16,067 nt of DNA. Origin: Tritrichomonas foetus. Its lineage: Eukaryota > Parabasalia > Tritrichomonadida > Tritrichomonadidae. Below, one piece after another: positions 1 to 6,179 of the stretch. The stretch covers positions 1 to 16,067 of the forward strand of contig MLAK01001427.1 of NCBI GenBank assembly GCA_001839685.1. The letters are read 5' to 3'. Each line of letters opens with the position of its first letter. Position 1 is the stretch's first letter. Made by a program: the position numbers and the translations under genes. The notes below the pieces were generated by a model, which saw only the letters and a program-made list of their open reading frames with translations, ran no database searches and was not told the DNA's origin.

Positions 1-2
1 AT

Positions 3-302
3 AATATCAACAATTATTCATTTAGATCTCTCAATAGTCTTCTACATCGAGAGCTAGTTAGTTTGTATACATCTTTCATATCACTATTCGTGGAAATGGT
101 CAAATAATACGGTTGAGGTAATTTAGTAAAACGATTTCATAATATATATGGTCAGTGGAGTTACAAAGAATTTGTTGAATTTCTTTCAGTAAAATCTGTC
201 TTCTCTTCACTTTTAACCATGCTTGGGCGTAAAATTAACTACTTGAATAATCTGCATTCGAACTTTATGATTTCCCCGGATTTTGACTATACATATTATT
301 AA
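3..302 (+). pseudogene. Possible decayed coding fragment with two internal stops
   Basis: One reading frame runs from the left edge (base 3) to a TAA at 300-302. It is interrupted only by TAA at 105-107 and TGA at 114-116. The segment after the second stop is open for 61 codons and includes protein-like stretches such as GQWSYKEFVEFLSVKS. The segment before the first stop is open for 34 codons. There is no ATG at a sensible start position, and I recognise no family. AT-rich DNA of this kind gives 60-codon open frames by chance, and several antisense shadows here are of that size, so this may simply be non-coding. If real, it is the degraded 3' end of a gene or mobile element that begins outside the window. 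Confidence 0.2.
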
Positions 303-493
303 TTTATCTGAGCTGAGTTCGATTATAATGGTACATATACAAAACCGAGAACATGAAAAAAGGATAAAATGCATGATAAAATAATAATAGTCAAATATGA
401 AATGATGGAATAAAAAACGAAAAGGAAATGAAGAGATTTCGAAATAGAGAAAAATTTATACAGAACATGTAAGGTAGTTCATCTAGTTAATTG
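303..493. other. Non-coding gap, left edge
   Basis: No open frame of note. The stretch is A-rich on the plus strand and lies just past the stop codon of the minus-strand Asn-rich gene, so part of it should be that gene's 3' untranslated region. No tRNA or repeat was seen. Confidence 0.5.
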
Positions 494-1954
494 TCATGCT
501 GGTACTTCTTTACTGTTTTGAGCCAGAGGATAGCCTGTAAATTCATTTTCAATTGACATTTGTTGTTGAGGACTCCTTTCGTTGTGGTAATTATTATAGT
601 TTTTCTTCTTCTGATTGTTATAATTATTGTTATTATTATTATTATTGTAATTATTATTATTATTATTATTATTATTGTAATTATTATTATTATTATTGTA
701 ATTATTATTATTGTAATTATTATTAATATTATTGTAATTATTGTATTTATTTCTTCGACCTTGGTTATTATAATTATTATTGTTATAGTTGTTGCGATTA
801 TTATAATTGCTGTGATTATTATAATTGTTGTTATTTCCATGATTATAATTGTGAATATTATTATAGCTATTATTATTGTAGCTATTGTTATTGTTGTTTT
901 TGTTGTTATTTCCATGATTATAATTGTGAATATTATTGTAGCTCCTATTATTGTTATTGTAATTATTATTGTTAATGTTATTATAATTGTTATTGTTAAT
1001 GCTATTGTTATTGTTAATGTTATTATAATTGTTATTGTTATTGTTATTGTTATTATAATTGTTATTGTTAATGTTATTGTTATTGCTATTGTTATTGTTA
1101 TTATAAACGTTCTTTTGATTGTGATTTGATCCATCATGGTTATTTTGACTGGATGGATTGTGGCTAAAACTGTTTTGTCTGTTATGTTGAGAATTTTTAG
1201 CGTTATTTCCACGATAGTAGTTTTGCTGACAATTATTACCATTATTAGAGTAGTTTGTTACATTCTGATTATTTTTATATGAATTTGCATTCTTGTTGAA
1301 ATTGTTTGAATAATTATGATTGTAATTAAAATTATTGTTTAAAGTTTTGCTGGAATTGCTTTTGGAGATTTGGCCGACTTTAGTATTAATATCAGTACTA
1401 TTACTATTATTGTTAATGATTGGTATATTGCTTGCGCTCGCATTAATTGTGTTATTTTGGCAGGTATTTTTTTGAATGAAGTATTTTGCCTTGAAATTAT
1501 CGATTTTGACATATTCCATAGCCCTTTTGAGGGAAATCGAATCAACAGAATTTGAAAAAATCAACTGGCACCTGCTGGCTTCATTTGATGAGTAATTGAT
1601 ATTAAAATTACGATGGCCGATGAGGGATGAAACAGTCGAGCGAATAAATTTTTCGTTTTTTCTGATATTGGCTTGATTTTTCGTTTCGACGTCAAGAATC
1701 CACGGAATAATTGGATACTTTGGGGCAATCCAAGGAATTGGCACCATTGTGAATCGGCGATTAAATTGATGACATCTTTGACATTTTGTAATAACAGATT
1801 GCAAATGTGGCGGATTTGGTCCGAAAATATCAAGCTTTAATAAATCTTCTAAACTAACGCCGCCAAATTGATTCAGCATCATGATTAATCGATCGTCGGG
1901 GTTTTCGAGTGCGTGTTCTATTTGGCTGATTACATCGTCTGTCCTCTGGAACAT
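494..1954 (-). CDS. Asn-rich low-complexity protein with a compact N-terminal part, possibly La-motif/RRM-like
   Basis: This 486-aa single-exon protein starts at the ATG at 1954-1952 and ends at a TGA at 496-494. Residues 1-165 are ordinary globular-looking sequence. Residues 170-280 are Asn/Ser-rich. Residues 283-462 are almost pure Asn with scattered Tyr, Ile, His, Ser and Gly. A short mixed tail (from about 463) follows, containing SPQQQ. The N-terminus has QIE at 11-13 followed by a helix and GGVSLEDLLKL at 31-41, which vaguely recalls the winged-helix La motif, but the aromatic residues usual after QIE are missing. Residues 115-162 (a CQLIFSN strand, an SLKRAME helix and a final KAKYFIQ strand) could be the second half of an RRM. 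One CxxC (Cys58, Cys61) has no partner pair. The Asn-rich tail suggests a prion-like or granule-forming disordered region. The function is unknown; an RNA-binding role is an inference only. Confidence 0.75.
   Translation of the reverse strand: MFQRTDDVISQIEHALENPDDRLIMMLNQFGGVSLEDLLKLDIFGPNPPHLQSVITKCQRCHQFNRRFTMVPIPWIAPKYPIIPWILDVETKNQANIRKNEKFIRSTVSSLIGHRNFNINYSSNEASRCQLIFSNSVDSISLKRAMEYVKIDNFKAKYFIQKNTCQNNTINASASNIPIINNNSNSTDINTKVGQISKSNSSKTLNNNFNYNHNYSNNFNKNANSYKNNQNVTNYSNNGNNCQQNYYRGNNAKNSQHNRQNSFSHNPSSQNNHDGSNHNQKNVYNNNNNSNNNNINNNNYNNNNNNNNNYNNINNNNSINNNNYNNINNNNYNNNNRSYNNIHNYNHGNNNKNNNNNSYNNNSYNNIHNYNHGNNNNYNNHSNYNNRNNYNNNNYNNQGRRNKYNNYNNINNNYNNNNYNNNNNNYNNNNNNNNNYNNNNNNNNYNNQKKKNYNNYHNERSPQQQMSIENEFTGYPLAQNSKEVPA
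571..1108 (-). repeat. Trinucleotide-rich (AAT/AAC)n low-complexity tract coding poly-Asn
   Basis: On the minus strand this is a near-continuous run of AAT and AAC codons broken by TAT, ATT, CAT, AGT and GGT. It encodes the Asn-rich part (about residues 283-462) of the 486-aa protein. The mixing of AAT and AAC, rather than one pure triplet, makes it an imperfect microsatellite. The purest runs lie at roughly 625-735. The same tract gives misleading Ile/Val/Thr-rich open frames in other frames and on the other strand. Confidence 0.9.
826..943 (-). repeat. In-frame 75-bp tandem duplication inside the Asn-rich tract
   Basis: A 43-bp block at 826-868 recurs at 901-943 with a single mismatch, giving a period of 75 bp or 25 codons. 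At protein level the motif SYNNIHNYNHGNNN appears twice. The period is a multiple of three, so the frame is kept. The His/Gly-containing block is distinctive against the surrounding Asn codons, so this is a real duplication rather than two matching pieces of low-complexity sequence. Confidence 0.85.
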
Positions 1955-3126
1955 TTTAATCGATCAAAAGAGTTGAATTTATTTTTGCAGTAATTGTTCA
2001 AATTTGTCAATTTACATCGAAACTTTTTGTATTGCGCACAGACTGAAAAGATCTGGTTTTGAATACACAAATATTTTTAAACTGACGATTGCTTTTTCAA
2101 CACATTTATCTTTTTGAATATTTCTCAAAATTATGTTACTTTGGAATAAAATTAAATGACTCAGAAAATATTGGATTCAAAATTATCTTTCTAGAAATAT
2201 TGATAATTATTGTTAAATTTAAAGGATCATTTTTTTTTGAAAAATTGTATCGGGATTTTGTTACGTAACTTGTCTTTTTAAAAATTTGGCCTTTTTCTCC
2301 GATCATTGAAAAAATATTTTGTTCCATTGTGATTCAGATTTAGAGGGACAATATCATTATACCTAGCATCTCAATCTTCTGAAAGAAAAATCTTCTAACA
2401 CCAGATTCCTTTCACCTTAAATTTTATATATCACTTTCTAAAAAGCTATGAAGGAAAAATGAAAAATACACTAAGCTTCATCATTCTGAAAAATTAAATC
2501 AAAAAGTAAAAATGTTTTCAATATGAAATATCAATTGTAAAAATTTGGTAAGTTTATTTCAAAAATATATCGAAAGTGATAAATGCTTTGATAGCAACAA
2601 TAAATAAAAGATAATAACATGGTAATGCCTTTATCATATTATGAACAAAATATCTAATTTTCAAAAATAATAAGTTGAATGCTTAAAGATTAGTTTCGTT
2701 TGTTCATTTTATATATAATCTAGACTTCTTATATCATATTTATGTTTATACACATATGATTTGGGTGTCCTTTAATGAAAATTTCAAGATGTTAGAAAAT
2801 TCGAATAATTGCTTTTTGAATCATTTCCAAAGTGATTATAGTTATATTCATTTCTTAGAGTTTTAATATAAGTGCTGTAAACTACTTTTTCTTGTTTTTT
2901 TGAAATATTCCATTAATTGACTCTTGATTTTCCTTTCGATATTCCACTCAAAAGTAATCATTTCGAAAAAATATCACAAGGTGAATTTAAAGTATCTTAA
3001 CTCGGAACTTACATATTTTTATTGTCTTGTATATTTTCACGTTTTTTCAAGCGTTCTGAATTTGAAGACAAAATCGGTAAATTAGATTGCCAACACATTT
3101 AACGAGGAAAAAAATGGAAAAAAAAA
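1955..3126. other. Long intergenic region between two minus-strand genes
   Basis: About 1.2 kb of AT-rich DNA without a convincing gene. It should hold the 3' end of the PMT-like transcript (right side) and the promoter of the Asn-rich gene (left side). The only sizeable minus-strand open frame (about 63 codons, near 2136-2327) is Lys/Asn/Ile-rich with no recognisable motif and is treated as chance. A 10-bp palindrome, GTTACGTAAC, lies at 2260-2269, about 300 bp upstream of the Asn-rich gene. Poly-T and poly-A runs are common. No tRNA-like structure was seen. Confidence 0.6.
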
Positions 3127-4626
3127 TTAGATAGGAAAATCTTCTCTCATCACTTTGGTATAGTTGTAAGCTTGCATTCCAAGAATTTTGAAAGGTTTAG
3201 GGGGTCCATTTATCCATCGGCTCATCCATAGTCTTGTTTCTTTGCATTCTGGACATGGTGTTCCAACAATCCATGGTAAAAAGAAAGCATATGATAAAAT
3301 TGAAAGAATAACAATAGCAGTATTTACAAAAGCTGCTTTATTGTTTGATTTAAAGATATTTTCGATATATGTTGCTAGATTCAATGATGCAAATATCATT
3401 GGAACGATATAATGATAAACATACATCGATCTAGCCACTAAAATGAACGGCATGTATGAAAATGCCCAACCAGAAAAGAAAACAAAATTTCGAAAATCAA
3501 TGACTTTCAAAGGAATTGAGGAGACTGTTAAAATCAATCCTAATGAAGAAAGCCAATATGACACTGGTGATCCCATACAAATTATCAAAATGTTTGGTTC
3601 TTTTTCAAGAAATAAAACGTGCTTATCGAGTAATAATGGCCAATAAAGTGGATTTGAAGCCCACGGATGTGGGAAAGTTGTTCTCATGTTATTTTTATGA
3701 GTATTTATATTAAATTCAATGATTCTTGAAACCATTGGCTTAATTAACCTATTTCCTAAATACGTCACATTTTCTTTACTTCTTTTAATGATAGTATTAA
3801 GATATTTCTCATTTGGATTTGGATTGATTATATGTGATTGTTGGAAATGAAACTCACTTTTATAAGGTAGTGCGATAAAGTGTGTAGCCCATGCACAATA
3901 AGTTACTGCAAAACAAGACGCAAAAATTTCAAAGGTGCGTATTAAAATTTGTAAAATTGATGGATAGTCACAAAATATCCAATAAATCTGAGTAATTCCA
4001 TCTAGCGCAATTAGACCAAGTGCTGTAAATTTGCATGATATTGCACACCCTAAAGTGATGCCAACAACAAAAACATTGAAATGCGAGGGGTTGTGCAAAA
4101 AGTGAGAAAACGCAAAAATATGAAAACATGTGAAAAAATGAAGAATTCCATCTGACAGAATAAATCTTCCTTCAACAATAGATGTGAAATCGAAACCAAC
4201 AAGAGATGCAGCTGAAAGTGATGCTGTATATGAAAGATTGAAATATCTCATCGCAAGATATATAAATGGAGCACAAAATGATGAAAATATCATAACAGTT
4301 AATCTTAAACTAACATAATTAATTTCACTATCTAGTGAATATGATTTTGACAAGCCTTTACCCCAATCAATATTTCCTGGATATTGTGTTAAGTAAGCAA
4401 TGTAGGCCATGATCATATTCGCAAGAGGCGGATGAATGTCTACAAAGTATTCGTGCTTAATGTAGCTGTTTGTAAAGTTTCCAAAATAAACTTCGTCAAA
4501 TGTAATATCATTGGGATATCCTAATTTCCAGATTCGCGTAAAGAGAGAAACAAAAGTAATAATAACAAGGATAAAACAATCTGTTGTAGTGATTGGGGAG
4601 ACATGATGAGGCTTTGGGTACCCCAT
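3127..4626 (-). CDS. PMT-family protein O-mannosyltransferase, MIR-less (GT39-like)
   Basis: This 499-aa multi-pass membrane protein should transfer mannose from dolichyl-phosphate-mannose to Ser/Thr of secretory proteins in the endoplasmic reticulum. PMT-family hallmarks are visible (numbered from the ATG at 4626-4624). The first luminal loop has Asp44-Glu45 in FDEVYFGNF. This is followed by DIHPPL at 63-68, and Arg108 lies in SLRLTV. The C-terminal module has HPWASNPLYWP at about 320-330, GSPVSYW at about 352-358, and RSMYVYHY ending near residue 406. Around ten hydrophobic segments are spread from about residue 18 to 455. Fungal and animal PMTs carry three MIR domains in the large central luminal loop and run to 750-900 aa. 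Here that loop (about residues 253-318) is only ~65 aa and has no MIR sequence, as in bacterial PMTs. The frame extends 12 codons upstream to a TTG, just after an in-frame TAA; the first ATG is preferred. Confidence 0.88.
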   Translation of the reverse strand: MGYPKPHHVSPITTTDCFILVIITFVSLFTRIWKLGYPNDITFDEVYFGNFTNSYIKHEYFVDIHPPLANMIMAYIAYLTQYPGNIDWGKGLSKSYSLDSEINYVSLRLTVMIFSSFCAPFIYLAMRYFNLSYTASLSAASLVGFDFTSIVEGRFILSDGILHFFTCFHIFAFSHFLHNPSHFNVFVVGITLGCAISCKFTALGLIALDGITQIYWIFCDYPSILQILIRTFEIFASCFAVTYCAWATHFIALPYKSEFHFQQSHIINPNPNEKYLNTIIKRSKENVTYLGNRLIKPMVSRIIEFNINTHKNNMRTTFPHPWASNPLYWPLLLDKHVLFLEKEPNILIICMGSPVSYWLSSLGLILTVSSIPLKVIDFRNFVFFSGWAFSYMPFILVARSMYVYHYIVPMIFASLNLATYIENIFKSNNKAAFVNTAIVILSILSYAFFLPWIVGTPCPECKETRLWMSRWINGPPKPFKILGMQAYNYTKVMREDFPI

Positions 4627-5033
4627 CGGGGAATATTTTGGGATTGGCCTGTAATTGACCAAAGGTTAATTTTTAAAATATCAATATCTTGACTATAATA
4701 TAAGTTTGGAAAGTAATATTCTTATAAATTATATAAAAATAACTCTCAAAACTATGAGTAATACTTAACTTCATCAAAAATTAATCATGAACAAGATCAG
4801 AATAGAATTTGATCAATCAAGAAATCTAGACCAAAATCTTGATTACATATTCCGCACAAGGTAATTTTGTATGCAACATAAATAGAAAAGTAAGAAAATA
4901 TAAGTAAAAAACAATAATTGTAAAAAAAAAAGTTATTCATATATACATTTAATGATTTAAAAATGAAGACATGCAAATCACAAAAATATAGAAGCAGAAT
5001 AATTACAAAATTGAAGATATTTGAATCAATTGT
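4627..5033. other. Intergenic region upstream of the PMT-like gene
   Basis: About 400 bp of AT-rich sequence lying 5' of the PMT-like gene and 3' of the 206-aa gene, both on the minus strand. A CCTTTGG stretch on the minus strand (about 4659-4665) lies some 35 bases before the PMT start. It resembles the CCTTT core-promoter motif described for Trichomonas vaginalis, but one short match is weak evidence. A poly-A run lies near 4923-4931. No gene is seen. Confidence 0.5.
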
Positions 5034-5654
5034 TCAATCATCAAATTCTGGCAGGGTGGGAAGCCATTTAGGGAATTGCGTATATAATGGTCGCTGAGGA
5101 GCTTGCTTTGGTGAAGCAGATCCAAAAGCCGATCCAAAGGACGATTCAAAATAAAATTGAGAATATTGAGAAATTTGTGATTTTTGAGTTCGTGGTGAAC
5201 GTGAACGTCTGGATTTGGGTGAAGATCGATTTGCTTTTGGCTTTGGCGTTATCGGAATTGAAGAAGCAGATCCTTGATCACCGAAAGTGATGGAAATTGG
5301 CGCTTCTTGAGTAATACTTAACTTTTCCTCACGATCTTGATTAGAAAGAAGGAATAAGCTTATTCTTTTTCCGTAAATTGCGAAATCTGTTGGTTCCATT
5401 TCTTCGATAATGGCACGAAGCTTCTCGCTCCAGCCTGGTTTTAATTTATTTGATGGAGTGTTTAAAATTTTTTCGAGTTTTCCAATTAAATTCAATCCTT
5501 GCTGACTGCTCATTAAGGAAACATCACCTTGATCTGTATCCCATCGATCAAGGACTTGTAATCCAATACTTTCATATATATCATTAATTGTTGCTTGGTT
5601 GGTTGACTGATCAAGAATCGAAGAATCAAAAGAAGACTTAAATTTACTCGTCAT
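5034..5654 (-). CDS. Hypothetical Ser/Pro-rich protein with a basic SP-repeat segment
   Basis: A 206-aa protein of no family I recognise. The frame opens at a TTG two codons upstream, and the first ATG at 5654-5652 is taken as the start. Residues 20-115 look folded and mostly helical, including ATINDIYESIGLQVLDRW and a hydrophobic GKRISLFLLS segment. From about residue 120 the chain is low-complexity: a stretch rich in Ser, Pro, Lys and Arg with SSPKSRRSRSPRTQKS, then Ser/Phe/Gly/Ala-rich sequence, and an acidic end (PEFDD). The basic SP-containing segment could be a nuclear localisation signal or a proline-directed kinase target; both are inferences. There is no signal peptide or membrane segment. 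It is divergent from the TKL kinase gene, with about 525 bp between the two starts, so the two may share regulatory DNA. Confidence 0.7.
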   Translation of the reverse strand: MTSKFKSSFDSSILDQSTNQATINDIYESIGLQVLDRWDTDQGDVSLMSSQQGLNLIGKLEKILNTPSNKLKPGWSEKLRAIIEEMEPTDFAIYGKRISLFLLSNQDREEKLSITQEAPISITFGDQGSASSIPITPKPKANRSSPKSRRSRSPRTQKSQISQYSQFYFESSFGSAFGSASPKQAPQRPLYTQFPKWLPTLPEFDD

Positions 5655-6179
5655 TAACAATTGTATCTAATCTATCCAAAAAATCTTAACGTACGCTGTA
5701 ATTTAACTTAACTTTTAGTTAACCAAGTTAGGTTAAAATAATATTGGTTAACTAACCTTTCAAATTCAACAGAAAAAATTGTTATAGATCAACTTCAAAA
5801 GATGCAGGACCGCATACAGAAATAATCTAAATGTCATCATTTTATATTCATTTTTTTGAATCTGTAAAATATTGAGCCGAGAGATGAGGCTTCATGAAGA
5901 AATTAATAAACGTACGGATAAAGTAATTCAATTATTCATTACCATTCAATAATTAAAACAATTTTCAATATTTATTCACTAATTTCAGTGGTTTATTATT
6001 TAATATTAAAACCAGTTAATTGAATTTTACTCATTCAACAAAAATAATCTAGACAAATTTAAATGCAAATGTCATCATTTAGTAAGTTTAGAATATTTTT
6101 GAAAGTGTAATCATTTATATTAATATTGAATATATTGAAGAGAATTCAATATGTAGTAAAGAAAAATTTGGGCCCAAAA
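5655..6179. promoter_or_regulatory. Divergent intergenic region between the 206-aa gene and the kinase gene
   Basis: About 525 bp separates two genes that point away from each other, so the promoters of both should lie here. The end nearer the 206-aa gene holds a dense TAAC/GTTA cluster (5704-5757). A 14-bp word, AAATGTCATCATTT, occurs at 5829-5842 and again in the same orientation at 6067-6080. TCATTT, which fits the TCA(Y)(T/A) initiator reported for trichomonads, is present at 6075-6080 and 6111-6116. Both lie over 60 bases from the kinase ATG, further than typical trichomonad initiators. Such short words are common in AT-rich DNA, so the site assignments are tentative. Confidence 0.4.
5704..5757. 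promoter_or_regulatory. TAAC/GTTA motif cluster with a 12-bp inverted repeat
   Basis: Within 54 bp the tetramer TAAC or its complement GTTA occurs at least seven times. Two copies form a perfect 12-bp inverted repeat: TTAGTTAACCAA at 5715-5726 and TTGGTTAACTAA at 5744-5755, with 17 bases between. Each arm contains the self-complementary GTTAAC. TAAC-core elements are typical of Myb-family DNA-binding sites, and Myb proteins are known promoter regulators in trichomonads. The cluster lies 50-100 bp upstream of the 206-aa gene's start. A regulatory role is inferred. Confidence 0.35.

Noticed and set aside
109..120. 12-bp word ACGGTTGAGGTA shared with 10058-10069, just before the BTB/F5-8C start
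   Set aside because: Several 12-bp matches are expected by chance within 16 kb, and the flanking sequence is not similar.
316..325. GTTCGATT resembling a tRNA T-loop
   Set aside because: The flanking bases do not form a T-stem, and no acceptor or anticodon arm was found around it.
560..1129. Long plus-strand open frame rich in Ile and Val across the Asn tract
   Set aside because: It is the antisense translation of AAT/AAC repeats. The composition is pure repeat artefact, and the minus-strand frame is longer, has a globular N-terminus and ends cleanly.
487..1242. Minus-strand open frame rich in Ile and Thr
   Set aside because: It is another frame of the same trinucleotide tract, contained within the 486-aa gene and with no non-repetitive domain.
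2136..2327. Minus-strand open frame of 63 codons
   Set aside because: It has no motif, its Lys/Asn/Ile bias is that expected of AT-rich non-coding DNA, and it is no longer than chance frames elsewhere in the window.
4627..4662. A 12-codon N-terminal extension of the PMT-like gene from a TTG
   Set aside because: TTG starts are not expected in a eukaryotic nuclear gene. An in-frame TAA lies one codon further upstream, and the extension adds no conserved residues.
4627..4700. Possible intron 3' end (TTACAG) upstream of the PMT start
   Set aside because: The conserved trichomonad GTAYGT 5' site and ACTAACACACAG 3' motif are absent, and the gene needs no upstream exon to be complete.
4815..4844. 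8-bp inverted repeat AATCAAGA / TCTTGATT with a 14-base spacer
   Set aside because: It is short and AT-rich, and inverted repeats of this size are expected often by chance here.
6126..6179. An 18-codon N-terminal extension of the kinase gene from a TTG
   Set aside because: There is no ATG in the extension, and the first in-frame ATG at 6180 opens a sequence typical of a cytosolic protein start. Transcript 5' end data would settle it.
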